A DNA stretch of 64,000 bases from Fibrobacter sp. UWR3 (GCF_900143055.1 NZ_FRCW01000006.1:124001-188000), one strand, 5' to 3'. Positions 33,553-44,100 are shown, numbered from the stretch's first letter. Notes: a model not told the origin generated them from the sequence alone. Program-made: numbers and translations.

Positions 33553-34653
33553 CTACATCCAGCCACGGTCGGACGTACCAGAAATACCGCGAATCTTGAG
33601 ATCGAAGTCATCCTTGTTCGTGGCGGCATTCATTGCCGTCTCGAGCGAAATCTGCTCCGTCCTGTAGAGTTCAAGCAAGGCCTGGTCGAACGTCTGGCTA
33701 TGATACTGCATGTGGCCTTCGGCAATGGCGTGTTCCACCAGCGAAAGTTTGTCCTTGTCGCGGATGTATTCCTTGATGGCAGCTGTATTCACAAGTACCT
33801 CGGCGGCGGGCACGCGGCCCTTGCCATCGGCAGTCGGCAACAAGCGCAGCGAAATAATACCCGCAAGCACTTCAGAAAGGAGAATACGGATTTCGTCGTG
33901 CTGGTGCGGCGGGTACATCGAAAGCACACGCTGAATCGTTTCGGTCGCATTCGTCGTATGGATGGTCGCAAACACCATGTGGCCCGTATCGGCCGCAGTC
34001 AGCGCAATCTGCATCGTCTCGAGGTCACGGACTTCGCCCACCAGCAGCACGTCCGGGTCCTGACGGAGGGCGGCGCGCAGGGCATTCGCGTACGAAAGCG
34101 TATCCACGCCAATCTCGCGCTGCGAAATGATGGACTTGTTGTCGCGGTAAAGGTATTCAATCGGGTCTTCGACGGTAATGATGTTCACCGCTTCCGTCTG
34201 GTTGATGTAATCCAGCATGGAAGCAAGCGTCGTCGACTTACCCGAACCCGTCGTACCCGTCACAAGCACAAGGCCACGGCGAGTAAGCGCAAGGTCACGG
34301 ATAACTTCGGGCAGGTGAAGTTCCTCGAATGCAGGAATCTTCGCCTTGATATGACGAATCACCATGGCAATCGTGCCGCGCTGGCGGAAAACGTTCACAC
34401 GGAAACGGCCCATGTCGCGGGCGCCCACGGCAAAGTCGCATTCCTTGTTAGTCTCGAAACGGTTTTTCTGGTCGCGATTCATGATATCGTCCATGAAGGA
34501 ATCCATCATGCCGGCATCCACACGCGTTTCGAACAACTTTGTCAGTGCACCGTTAATACGGTAAATCGGAGGAACGCCCGTACGGATGTGCAAGTCAGAA
34601 GCCTTGTTCTCGACCATCGCACGGAGCAACTGCTCGATTCTCAAATCAGCCAT
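33553..34653 (-). CDS. pilT: type IV pilus retraction ATPase PilT
   Basis: The hexameric ATPase that drives pilus retraction and twitching. The 366 residues show the N-terminal SDLHIRTGVPPIYRINGAL, Walker A VTGTTGSGKSTTLASMLDYIN, Asp box IITVEDPIEYLYRD, Walker B ALRQDPDVLLVGEVRDLETMQIALTAADTGHMVFATIHT, and AAEVLVNTAAIKEYIRD. A PilU paralogue is possible, but AIRNLI-like motif variants are replaced by AIKEYIRD, common to PilT. It overlaps the TPR gene by 8 nt. Confidence 0.93.
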   Translation of the reverse strand: MADLRIEQLLRAMVENKASDLHIRTGVPPIYRINGALTKLFETRVDAGMMDSFMDDIMNRDQKNRFETNKECDFAVGARDMGRFRVNVFRQRGTIAMVIRHIKAKIPAFEELHLPEVIRDLALTRRGLVLVTGTTGSGKSTTLASMLDYINQTEAVNIITVEDPIEYLYRDNKSIISQREIGVDTLSYANALRAALRQDPDVLLVGEVRDLETMQIALTAADTGHMVFATIHTTNATETIQRVLSMYPPHQHDEIRILLSEVLAGIISLRLLPTADGKGRVPAAEVLVNTAAIKEYIRDKDKLSLVEHAIAEGHMQYHSQTFDQALLELYRTEQISLETAMNAATNKDDFDLKIRGISGTSDRGWM

Positions 34654-37393
34654 TCTGTTCGCCTCCGAACTTGGAATCGTAGGCCTTCTGGACTTCGGCC
34701 AGGCGGTTGGCTATAGCCTCGTTTTCGGGGTCTTTTTCGGCAAGTTCCTTATAAATTTCAAGCGCCCTGTCATAGTGACCCTGTTCAAAATAAATCTCGC
34801 CAAGCGTCGGCGTTTTCATGCCATCGTCCAAATCCGAAGACTGCTTATCAAGCGGAGCCGTCGGGTCTGCAACGAGGCCCGCAGAAACTTCATCATCGGA
34901 ATCTCCCGACATAAGGAAGTCTACACCCTTGTTGCTCGGGAGGTCGGCCTTCTCGTCGAGGGAATCATCGTCGGTATTGAATAGCTGCTTGAACGCACCG
35001 GAGAATTCCGATTCAAGACTGCTTTCGATACCAGCATTGCCTTGCGTTGCTGATACTTCGGGCTGTTCTTCCGCAGCAGCGGGTTCTGCAGTAGCATCTG
35101 CAGCAGGCGCTTCTGCAGGCTTCAGGTCCGCTTCATCAAGCGCATCGTCTTCGCCAAACAGGCTGCTGAACGACTTGTCCAAATCGGATTCGAGAGCTGC
35201 ATCGGCAAGAGGGGCTTCCTCGAGCGCGGCGCCCGTATCTTCTTGGGTCGCTTCCGGAGCGGCAGCGGCTTCCGGCTTCGATTCTTCCACAGGCAGGTCG
35301 TCATCTTCGGCAAACAGAGACGAGAATGCGGAATCCATTTCCTTGTCGAGCTCCGCCCTATCGGAATCAGATTTGGCAGCATCTTCGACAGGCTCAGTTG
35401 TCTCAGTTACGTTGTCCGAAACTTCCGGTTCGGCACTCGCGGTTTCGGCAGGCTTTTCTTCCGGGAGTTCGTCGTCATCGGCGAACAGCGCATCGAAGGC
35501 CTTGTCCACACTGAAGCCGACATCAGCAGATTCATCTGCAGGCTTTTCCTGTGCGGGTTCTTCAGCGGGCAGTTCAAGGTCTGCGGCCTCTTCTGCCGGA
35601 GTTTCCTCCGCGGGCATTTCAAGTGCGGGATCTTCTGCTGGAATATCCAGCGCAGGTTCTTCAGCAGGGGCTTCTTCAACAGCAGGTTCTGCCGGAGTTT
35701 CCTCGGCAGGCATTTCAAGAGCGGGCTCTTCGGCGGGCAGTTCTAATGCAGGCTCTTCCGCAGGAGTTTCTTCTTCGGCAGGCAGTTCGAGACTTGCATC
35801 ATCCGCAGGCTTTGCATCCGGGCTCCAGTTCGCGATATCGAAGGTATCGAGCGATTCTGCAGGCTTGTCATCAGCGGGTTTCTCTTCCGACGGCATTTCC
35901 AATTCGTCGGTCAGAGCGCTTGTAGAATCATTGAGCGAGGGCAGTTCCAGGTCCGCATCTTCGGTTAGTGCGCTTGTCGAACTATCAGCCGGGAGTTCAA
36001 GGTCGGCGGAAACATCGGATTCACCAGCAGGCTGTGCCGGCGGCAATTCCTCGGGCAGCTCGTCTTCACCGAAGATATCGGCAAAAGCGCTGTCCAGGCT
36101 CTGCGGCTTGTCCGCTTCCTTCGCGGGTTCAGGTTCGGGCTCTTCGAGCTTAAGGTCATCTTCTTCTGTACCCAGGCCCATATCGGCCGCGGCAGACTTC
36201 TCGAACATACCACCAGAGAACGATTCTTCCTCAGGCTTCTGTTCTTCGGCAGGTTCTGCCTTCGGGGCTGCAGTATTGCTCGGCAGTTCCTCGGGCAGTT
36301 CGTCTTCACCAAAGATATCGCCAAACGCATCGTCAATGCTCTGCGGCTTATCTTCAACGGCTTCATCGCCAAACACGTTCTTCGCAGAATCCTCGGGAGC
36401 GGCAGGTTCGTCGTCGAGGCTCGTGGGCAGGTCCATCTGGGCAAAAGGCGAAGCGGGCTTCGATTCAGTTGTTTCGCCAAACGAATCCATGTCGTCTTCT
36501 TCACCGAACAGGTCGGCAAACGCAGAACCCACGTCGTTGCCCGAAATCTCTTCGGCTTCCGGGATGTCCTGGTCCAGTGTAATATCGGTCGCGGCATCGC
36601 CCAGCGCCGATTCAAGCGACTGCTGGAGAGAATCAATCGAGGATTCGTCCGCAAGGGAATCATCGTTACCGAGCGAACTCAGGGCCGCAAACGGATCTTC
36701 GTCATCAGAAGCAGAGAACGGGGACGCGCTGGCCTTCGGCTGTTCCGGTTCTTCGGCAGTTTCCGTCGCAGGAGACTCGATATCCATGTCGAGCGACTTG
36801 GAGAACAGGGAATCCTCTTCCTTCGCGGCAGGTTCTTCGCCTGCAGTTGCATCAGCAGAGGCCTCCACCGCCGGTTCGGCAGATTCGGCAGCGCCTTCCA
36901 TCGTAAACTCGCCCATGTCGGGCATTGCAAATTCACTATCCGCGGCAGCCTCGCCCGCAGCGACAGCACCGGCAACGGCGGCAGCACCGACCGCCGCTTC
37001 AGGAACGGCTTCGTATTCTTCTTTCCAGAACGTATCGAGCGGGTCCATATCGTGAACACGGCGGTAGCAACGGTTACGTTCGTCTACGTTTTCAAGCTTT
37101 TCGTAAGCATCGCCCATGCGCTTCTGGGCCGAAAGGCAGAACGGCTCCTTCTGGAGAATCCGCTCGCATTCCTTGACGCATTCCTCGAAGTCACCCAACT
37201 GGAACAACAGCTTGCTGCGGACCAGCATACCGGGAATGTCGCCCGGGTAAAGCTGCAAGACGGCATCGACACGGGCAAGAGCGGTCGTTGAATCGCCCGC
37301 CTGGCTCTCGTAGTCGGCAAGCCATGCGAACGCCATGGACTTGACTTTTTTCTTGCCAACGGTCTTTTTCAGGGAATCCAGAGTAACAGCCAT
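34646..37393 (-). CDS. acidic TPR protein with repeated LFGEDDLP motifs
   Basis: A 915-residue, strongly acidic protein. The N-terminal 125 residues hold tetratricopeptide repeats (WLADYESQAGDSTTALARVDAVLQLYPGD, FQLGDFEECVKECERILQKEPF); the C-terminal 60 hold another (YFEQGHYDRALEIYKELAEKDPEN). Between lie about 700 residues of Glu/Ala/Pro-rich sequence with recurring (A/S)F.(D/S)(I/L)F.(E/D)D(D/E)LP motifs at least eight times and AEEPALE(L/M)PAEE repeats. It lacks a signal peptide and overlaps pilT. Probably a cytoplasmic scaffold in the pilus or gliding system (inferred). Confidence 0.8.
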   Translation of the reverse strand: MAVTLDSLKKTVGKKKVKSMAFAWLADYESQAGDSTTALARVDAVLQLYPGDIPGMLVRSKLLFQLGDFEECVKECERILQKEPFCLSAQKRMGDAYEKLENVDERNRCYRRVHDMDPLDTFWKEEYEAVPEAAVGAAAVAGAVAAGEAAADSEFAMPDMGEFTMEGAAESAEPAVEASADATAGEEPAAKEEDSLFSKSLDMDIESPATETAEEPEQPKASASPFSASDDEDPFAALSSLGNDDSLADESSIDSLQQSLESALGDAATDITLDQDIPEAEEISGNDVGSAFADLFGEEDDMDSFGETTESKPASPFAQMDLPTSLDDEPAAPEDSAKNVFGDEAVEDKPQSIDDAFGDIFGEDELPEELPSNTAAPKAEPAEEQKPEEESFSGGMFEKSAAADMGLGTEEDDLKLEEPEPEPAKEADKPQSLDSAFADIFGEDELPEELPPAQPAGESDVSADLELPADSSTSALTEDADLELPSLNDSTSALTDELEMPSEEKPADDKPAESLDTFDIANWSPDAKPADDASLELPAEEETPAEEPALELPAEEPALEMPAEETPAEPAVEEAPAEEPALDIPAEDPALEMPAEETPAEEAADLELPAEEPAQEKPADESADVGFSVDKAFDALFADDDELPEEKPAETASAEPEVSDNVTETTEPVEDAAKSDSDRAELDKEMDSAFSSLFAEDDDLPVEESKPEAAAAPEATQEDTGAALEEAPLADAALESDLDKSFSSLFGEDDALDEADLKPAEAPAADATAEPAAAEEQPEVSATQGNAGIESSLESEFSGAFKQLFNTDDDSLDEKADLPSNKGVDFLMSGDSDDEVSAGLVADPTAPLDKQSSDLDDGMKTPTLGEIYFEQGHYDRALEIYKELAEKDPENEAIANRLAEVQKAYDSKFGGEQNG

Positions 37394-37651
37394 TTATCCC
37401 TCCAAGGGAAGCAAAATCGCTTCGTCTGCCAAAAGGACAGGTATGCCTTCGCGAACGATATAGGCACGGGAGCCTGCCTCGTTCACGAGAGCCTCGGTCA
37501 AAGTCTCAGAAATTTTCTCGCCCGCGGCATTCTTCAGGGTGCCCGCGGCACTGGCCTGATTGAGGGTTGCCAAAAGGGCATCGTCTGCCATACGGAGTTT
37601 ACCCCGAGTCTCGGGGCAGCACAGAATATCCAAAAGTTTGTAATCGAACAT
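37394..37651 (-). CDS. Trm112-like (UPF0434) protein
   Basis: An 85-residue protein opening MFDYKLLDILCCPETRGKL, the Trm112/UPF0434 start, and ending YIVREGIPVLLADEA. Family members use Cys residues for zinc and partner with methyltransferases; here the second Cys of the usual CPxC is replaced (CCPETRG), so the metal site may be lost. The stop directly abuts the ATG of the 915-residue gene (0-nt gap). Confidence 0.8.
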   Translation of the reverse strand: MFDYKLLDILCCPETRGKLRMADDALLATLNQASAAGTLKNAAGEKISETLTEALVNEAGSRAYIVREGIPVLLADEAILLPLEG

Positions 37652-37729
37652 AAAGCCTTTATAATCAACAACTTATAGTTGATATAAAAATAACTCTATT
37701 TTCGAGAAAAGGATAACCGGAGAGGGCTT

Positions 37730-39418
37730 TTAGTGCAGATATTTGAGGTCTACGAGGGCAAAATTGCCGTTTTTGCCGTTTCCGATGAGCAAATAGACCC
37801 TCAAGCCAAGCTTATCGAGCCAATTTATGTCAAAATCTTCGCGATAACCGGAGAAATTGGACACTACCAGGAGTTCGCGGCAGCCCGTGCGGTTGCAAAT
37901 GCTTTCCATGTCAGAAAGAGGGCCGAGCAGGTGCTTGCGGTTCTCTTCGGAGAGCTTTTCGGGCTCCCCGCTCACGCAGCCGAGAATCTCGATGCCGGGG
38001 ATGACGTTGTAGCTATCGAACCAGTTGTTCAGGGAATCTTCGCGACCGCCGAGCAAGATGGAGCGGTGACGCTTCTTGGCAAAGATGCGGTAGAAATAGT
38101 TTATCCAGAATGCGATACGGCGCCAGGCAAGGAGAGCGAGCGGGATAAAGAGGCTGGAGCAAACCACCAAGGTAATCCAATGAGATTCGTAAGGCAAATA
38201 AGTTGAAGCGTCATCGATAATTGGAGTTTGGGTAAAATAGCGGAACGCAGAATATCCGCCCACAGCAAACAGGTTCAGAGGCACAAGGTAGCGCAAGAAT
38301 TTTTCGCCCTTGAGGCTGGATTCTGTGTATTCACCACGGAACATCAAGAACACAAGGTTTACAACAGCGACAATACCTACAAGCCACCAGTCTTCGAACT
38401 GTGCTAAATCCATAATGGGATGTTTTATAATCGTGTTAGTCCCAGCACACCCACTTTCAAGGCAACTATCTTGGAAGCATATATCCGACACGACGCTTTC
38501 ATAGTTCAGGAACGTAAACGCCCACAAGGCAATCACGCCCAAATCGAGGAACATCTTCCAGAACTTCGGAATCAGGCGCGAGAACATGCCCACGAAGGCA
38601 GCAAACATGATACCGAACGACACGAGGAAATTCGGGACAAAGTAAAGGTCCTTGTGCTTCTTTACAAAGATGAGCATCGCCTTGTAGAAGTCCAGGTAGG
38701 AATCCCAGCGGCGGGTACGGCAGCTCTGGCCCTTGAAATGCAGAATATTTGTCGAAGGCGTGTAGTAGTTCTTGCAGCCAGCAACCTTCGCCCTGAAACA
38801 CAGGTCCAAATCCTCACCGTACATGAAAAAGTCTTCGTCGAAACCGCCCAGCTTTTCGTACAAGTCGCGACGCATGCAGAAGAACGAGCCACTGATGGCA
38901 TCGACCTCGGTCACTTCGTCCGGGTCGGCGTACGTCATGTTGTAGCTTGCAAGTGTCTTGTTCTTCGGGAAGAGAGCGGCAAGGCCAATCGTCTTCGAAA
39001 CGGCAGAGACAATCGTCGGGAACGAACGGCGGCAAGCCCACTGGAGCGAGCCATCCTCGTTCAGAATGCGGCAGCCGACAGTACCCGATTCAGGGTGTTC
39101 TTCCATGAAGTCGAGCACCTTGGTAAAGGAATCGCGCGAGACGACCGTATCGGGATTGATAAAGAACAGGTACGGCTTGGTCGCACGCTTTTCGGCGAGG
39201 TTACAGCCCTTTCCAAAGCCAAGGTTTTCCTTGGAATCAATCCATTCCACTTCGGGGAAGAACTGCCTGATTTCGGGCAGAATCGGCTCGACCGAGCCAT
39301 TATCAAGCACAATAACCTGCGCATCGATTCCCTCGCACGCGTCACGAACGGATTTCAGGCATGCGGGAATGAAATCGCAGGAATTATAGGCAACGATGAT
39401 AATGGAACAGGAATACAT
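37730..39418 (-). CDS. GT2 glycosyltransferase fused to a CoA-binding-like domain
   Basis: A 562-residue protein. Residues 1-270 are a GT-A glycosyltransferase family 2 domain (SIIIVAYNSCDFIPACLKS, VIVLDNGS, ENLGFGKGCNLA, FFINPDTVV, GSFFCMRRDLYEKLGGFDEDFFMYGEDLDLC; rhamnosyltransferase-like). It is followed by about four to five membrane spans and a C-terminal soluble domain (about 430-562, ILLGGREDSLNNWF..., ELLVVSNFSG) like the CoA-binding_3 part of polyprenyl glycosylphosphotransferases but without a transferase half. ATG 39418 is used; a TTG 6 nt upstream is possible. Confidence 0.8.
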   Translation of the reverse strand: MYSCSIIIVAYNSCDFIPACLKSVRDACEGIDAQVIVLDNGSVEPILPEIRQFFPEVEWIDSKENLGFGKGCNLAEKRATKPYLFFINPDTVVSRDSFTKVLDFMEEHPESGTVGCRILNEDGSLQWACRRSFPTIVSAVSKTIGLAALFPKNKTLASYNMTYADPDEVTEVDAISGSFFCMRRDLYEKLGGFDEDFFMYGEDLDLCFRAKVAGCKNYYTPSTNILHFKGQSCRTRRWDSYLDFYKAMLIFVKKHKDLYFVPNFLVSFGIMFAAFVGMFSRLIPKFWKMFLDLGVIALWAFTFLNYESVVSDICFQDSCLESGCAGTNTIIKHPIMDLAQFEDWWLVGIVAVVNLVFLMFRGEYTESSLKGEKFLRYLVPLNLFAVGGYSAFRYFTQTPIIDDASTYLPYESHWITLVVCSSLFIPLALLAWRRIAFWINYFYRIFAKKRHRSILLGGREDSLNNWFDSYNVIPGIEILGCVSGEPEKLSEENRKHLLGPLSDMESICNRTGCRELLVVSNFSGYREDFDINWLDKLGLRVYLLIGNGKNGNFALVDLKYLH

Positions 39419-39504
39419 AGACAAATGCGGAATGTGAAATGTGAGGTGTGGAATGTGAAGTGAGGAATGAAAAAATTACACATTCCACATTACACATTTT
39501 TTTA
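39419..39504. repeat. inverted ATGTG-word repeat
   Basis: GCGGAATGTGAAATGTGAGGTGTGGAATGTGAAG on the left and ACACATTCCACATTACACATT on the right form an imperfect palindrome around AAAAAATT. It fills the gap between two glycosyltransferase genes. Confidence 0.6.
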
Positions 39505-40218
39505 TCATGCGAGCCCTAACCTCAGTTTAAGTACCAGGAAGAATGCTTCGGAGATGATTCCGCCGCTCATCTTGGAGGTTCCACGTGTGCGGTCGGTAAA
39601 TACGATGGGGATTTCCTTCACGCGCATGCCCTTCTTCCAAATCTTGAATGTCGTCTCTATCTGGAAGCAGTATCCGTCACTCTTCATCTTGTCGAGGTTC
39701 AGCGCCTGCAGGGCCTCGCGGCGGAAGCACTTGAAACCGCCGGTGGCATCGCTCACCGGGAGGCGCGTCACCATGCGGGTATAGACGTTCGCACCGTAAC
39801 TAAGAATCAGGCGGCGCAAATCCCAGTTCACCACGCTGATGCGATGATTCTGGTAACGGCTCCCGAGAACCAGGTCGGCATCCTCGGCCGCTTCCAAGAA
39901 GCGCACGAGGTCTGTCGGGGCATGGCTAAAGTCTGCATCCATCTCGAACACGCGTTCATAATCGCGTTCAAGCGCCCACTTGAAACCGGTCACGTAGGCA
40001 GAGCCGAGGCCCATCTTGCCCTTGCGGCGAATCAGGTGCACGCGCGGGTTAGCCTTCGTGAGTTCGTCGACCATGTCGCCGGTACCGTCGGGGCTGCCGT
40101 CATCTACGACAAGCACCTCGAGGCATGCGTTCTGCTCGAGAATCGCCGAAATGATGAGGAGGATGTTTTCCTTCTCGTTATACGTGGGAACAATAACCAG
40201 ACTCTTCGGGAAATCCAT
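39505..40218 (-). CDS. polyprenol-phosphate mannosyltransferase (DPM1-like)
   Basis: A 237-residue GT-A enzyme transferring mannose (or glucose) from a nucleotide sugar to polyprenyl phosphate. Motifs: LVIVPTYNEKENI, VLVVDDGSPDGTGDMVDEL, FEMDADFSHAPTDL (D-x-D), GSRYQNHRIS(V)VNWDLRRLILSYGANVYTR, TGGFKCFRREAL. Length and motifs match bacterial dolichol-phosphate-mannose-synthase-type enzymes. Its product is the usual donor for GT-C membrane transferases, and a DUF2723 protein is encoded nearby. Confidence 0.88.
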   Translation of the reverse strand: MDFPKSLVIVPTYNEKENILLIISAILEQNACLEVLVVDDGSPDGTGDMVDELTKANPRVHLIRRKGKMGLGSAYVTGFKWALERDYERVFEMDADFSHAPTDLVRFLEAAEDADLVLGSRYQNHRISVVNWDLRRLILSYGANVYTRMVTRLPVSDATGGFKCFRREALQALNLDKMKSDGYCFQIETTFKIWKKGMRVKEIPIVFTDRTRGTSKMSGGIISEAFFLVLKLRLGLA

Positions 40219-40243
40219 AATCTATACAACTCCTAACGACAAT

Positions 40244-41176
40244 CTACAAATCTTTGACTCCAAAATTTTCCGCCACAGGGTACGTTCTGCGCCGGTTGCC
40301 GTTCAGCATCTCGCCCAGAAGCCCGAGCGAAAAGAACTGCACGCTCATCACGAGCGAGAAACCGCCCGCAAGCAGGAGCGGACGCACGTGCATCGCACCC
40401 GTCTGGAGCCATTCGTAACCGAAATAGCCACAAACGCCAAGCCCGAGAAGCATAAAGACAAGGCCAATCAGGCCAAAGAAATGCAACGGCTTGTTCGAGA
40501 AACTGCGCATGAACATGAGCGAAACCAGGTCGAGGAACCCGGAAACGAGGCGCGAAATGCCGTACTTGGACACGCCATGAATGCGGGCGCGGTGCGCGAC
40601 GGGCATCTCGGTAATGCGGAAGCCCTGCCACTTGGCCATCACGGGGATAAACCTGTGGTAATCGCCATAGAGTTCGATATAGCGCACCACGGAACTGCGA
40701 TAAGCCTTGATGCCGCAGTTGAAATCGTGCAGGCGCTTGCCACAGACAATCGATACGGTCAGGTTGAACAGCTTGGAGGGGAGCGTCTTGTGCCAGGGAT
40801 CGAGCCTACGCACCTTCCAGCCCGAAACCAGGTCGTAACCTTCCTCGAGAATCTTTATCATCTTGGGAATCTCGAGCGGGTCGTCCTGCAGGTCGCCATC
40901 GAGGGTCGCCACGTAGCGACCCGTCGCCTTCGAGAAACCGAAGGCGAGTGCGTCGGCCTTGCCGCAGTTGAACTGGAAGCGGAACCCCTTCAGGAAGGGG
41001 TATTCCTTCGAGAGTCCTTCGAGGACTTCCCACGTGTTGTCGCGGCTGCCGTCGTCGATGGCGATGACCTCATAGGTAAAACCCGTGGGTTCCATCGCGG
41101 CGACAATCTCTTTCATGAGTTCCGGAAGGTTTTCGCTTTCTTCCTTGACCGGAATGACCATGCTTAAATCCATCAC
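40244..41176 (-). CDS. GT2 glycosyltransferase with two C-terminal membrane spans
   Basis: A 310-residue enzyme of the GtrB/DPM-like branch: MVIPVKEESENLPELM, VIAIDDGSRDNTW, ATLDGDLQDDPLEIPKM, SGWKVRRLDPWHKTLPSKLFN, FNCGIKAYR and ISRLVSGFLDL, followed by two membrane spans (about 230-285). It probably moves a sugar to polyprenyl phosphate for flipping. It lies 10 nt after the DUF2723 gene. Sugar unknown. Confidence 0.88.
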   Translation of the reverse strand: MMDLSMVIPVKEESENLPELMKEIVAAMEPTGFTYEVIAIDDGSRDNTWEVLEGLSKEYPFLKGFRFQFNCGKADALAFGFSKATGRYVATLDGDLQDDPLEIPKMIKILEEGYDLVSGWKVRRLDPWHKTLPSKLFNLTVSIVCGKRLHDFNCGIKAYRSSVVRYIELYGDYHRFIPVMAKWQGFRITEMPVAHRARIHGVSKYGISRLVSGFLDLVSLMFMRSFSNKPLHFFGLIGLVFMLLGLGVCGYFGYEWLQTGAMHVRPLLLAGGFSLVMSVQFFSLGLLGEMLNGNRRRTYPVAENFGVKDL

Positions 41177-41186
41177 GACCTCTACG

Positions 41187-44100
41187 CTAGTTGGCGGCGG
41201 CTACCACCGGATTGGAATCTGCGCTGGCGGAATCGGGCTGTGCCGTATCTGCGGCAGGCTCCTCGACCACCATCGGCTTTTCGGGGCTATTCTTGATCTG
41301 TTCCTTGCTCATCATCAGGCGGGCACGGCCACCTTCATCGTATTCGGGCACGTTCTTGAGTCCGAGTTCAAGGACATCCATCGCCTTCTGCTTTTCGCCC
41401 ACGATATCGTAGACAAACGCAGCGGCCCAGTAGCAGCGCCATTCGTCGCTAAACTGCTTCTGGCCGAGTTCCAGGTACTTGATTGCAGCATTGGTAAGGC
41501 TGTCCGCCTGCGCCTTCTTTTCGGCGGTAAACGGACGGCTCGCACGGAGCGCCGCAATCTTTTCGCGGGCATCGAACGAAATCTGCAGGTACAGGGAAAC
41601 GTAGCTCGAAAGCAGGCGGTTCGTTTCGTCATTGATGTATGCCGTACCATCGCCGAGACCGCGGAACTTAAACACGGTATCGATGAGATCTGCAGCATAC
41701 TTTGCGTCAAACGCGTTGCGCTTCGGTTCAAGGTCGCCCTTCACCAGGTTATAGACGAGGCCTTCCTGCACCATGTACTTCTCGAGGCCCATGAAGTTGG
41801 AGGTACCGACCGTCGTCGAAATCTCGATGGGCTTGTCCATGTTCTGGAGAGCAAGGTCAATCACGAGCTTGTGCTGCGTGAGCATCGTCGAGCTGCGGGT
41901 ACGTGCGGCCCATTCGGTAAAGGCATCCCACACCTGGTAATGCACCTTGAACTGCAGGAGCTTCGCGGAATCGGCAGCAGAAAGCTGCTGGCCTTCCATC
42001 TGGTCGATGCGTTCCTTGAGTTTCGGCATCAGGCGCTGGGCGTTCTTGACCCAGGTAGAAGTCGCATGGTTCGGGTTGTTGTACGAACTGTTGTCGAGCA
42101 CCATGTCGCTATCGATGGTCTTGTGCGTGTAGCTGAGTTTCAGGACCGGCTCGTTATCGAGCATCTGCTTGATATACCAGTCAGTATTGCCCAGCGAGAG
42201 GTTCACCACGCGCACGTCCTTACGGATACCCGCCACTTCCTGTGCAAACCACAGCGGGAAGGTATCGTTGTCGCCGTTCGTGAAGAGAATCGCGTTCGGG
42301 CGGCAGCTATTCAGCAAGTTGTAAGCGTAATCCCAAGGCACCCACAGGCCGGAACGGTCATGTTCCTTGTAGTTGGAGGCGCACGGGACTGCAAAGGAAA
42401 CAAGCACGAGAATTGCGGCAAGAGGCATCGTAAACGCAGCCACGGAACTTGTCGCGCAGGTAAACACGAGAATGCCTGCACCCACGCCGAAAATTAGGCT
42501 CATGAAGATGAAGGCAGGCGTGTAGAAATAGTCACGTTCGCGCACTTCCATGTGGACTGGTTCCGGGAACGGGGCACGGAGCCCGCGCTGGGCAAACCCG
42601 CTCTCGATTTTCTTCCAGTTCACCCACGCCGGAGAATGCTCGTAAACGTCAATTTCCTTCTCGACCTTTGCAATGTCGCCCGCAGATGCACCGCGCTGGC
42701 GCATAGTTTCTACGCGCAGTTTGGCACGTTCGATATTCTGGCGGAGGTCAATCAAGTCGTTCGGATCGGGCACGGAGCCAATCTGTGCGCCCATGGAATT
42801 CAGGTCACCCACGTTACGGGTCATGACAGACACCCAGTAATCGTGCTCGCGGCCTTCCATGCGGGTACCGTCGGCAAAGTTGATGTAGAACAGGAGCCCC
42901 AGCGAGCAGAGCCCGTAAAGCACCGACGTAAATATGCCCAGATGCTTGTTGCGCCTGTAGATGAACACGCAGACAAGAACCAGAAGACCGTTAAAGATAA
43001 GGAATACGAAGAGTTGCTTGGGAATCTGGTCACCCATCATCGTCATCTGCGTCGGGAAATCATAGCCGAAGCGCTTCAGGGGCACGTTATCGCCCTTGTC
43101 GAAGGTGTAGACCCCGTTCGCATAGTTCACGCCACCCACCTTGTAGGGCAGGTACTGCGCCATCTGGTAACCACCGTAACTCATGTTCGGGAACGAGAGC
43201 ACCTGGTGCGCCACCTGGGAACGGCGGTAGAACGCGCGGGTAAGCATGCTTTCGGAACCGTACTGCTTGCGCTCCACGAAGTTGTTGAACGCTTCCCAGT
43301 TCTGGCTCTTGAACAGGTTGCCGAGCTGCAGGTTGCCCTGCTCGTCACGGATGTTGATTTCGGGATTGTTCTCGTCGATAATCGGGTTCAATTCCGAACG
43401 GATAGGAATGTAGAGGTGCGTGCTGTAGCCAATCAGGGCAAAGAACGCAAATGCGAGGGAGAGTCGCACGGCATGGTTCACGTTCGCAGAGAACGGCTTT
43501 GCAAATGCAAGTATGGCAAGCAAGACAAGGCAAATAAAAGAAATCTCGATGAATGCCGAGACCATGTATATCACGGAGCAGAGGAGCGTTCCCGTAATCC
43601 AGATGGGCAGACGTTCCGGGATTTTCTTGGGCTGGGCAACGAGCAGGAGCACGAACACGGCTGGAACCGTAAGCATCGTGTAGAGGTGCGCGCCCACGCC
43701 GAGGAAGGCGATGTAGCAGATGAAAATCAGAATCTTGTCGCTGCCCTCTTCGTCGCGCTTCTTGTACCACACAAGTCCCAGGTACGAGATGAGCATCAAG
43801 ATAAACATAGCGACGCCGTAGACTTCGGCTTCGACCGCATTGAACCAGAAGGTGTCGGAGAACGTGAGGAGGAAACCGGCCACGAGAGCGGCAGTACCGA
43901 GAACGATCGTGCGGACATTGCCGCTAATCTTGTCTGCAAGCCTATCAATGATAGTTTCACCATTCCGCGCAACGCTGGTCTTCACGGAATCGAGAACGGC
44001 GGCAAGGAGTTCCCAGGCAAAGAGGGCCGTCACATAGACCGTCGCCGCAGAACTGAACACCGAGATGTAGTTCACACGCTTCGCGATTTCTTCGACAAAC

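Noticed and set aside
34818-37055. 745-codon Ser-rich open frame on the plus strand
   Set aside because: It is antisense to the acidic 915-residue protein: GAA/GCA codons read backwards give TTC/TGC-rich Ser frames. No RBS and no independent context.
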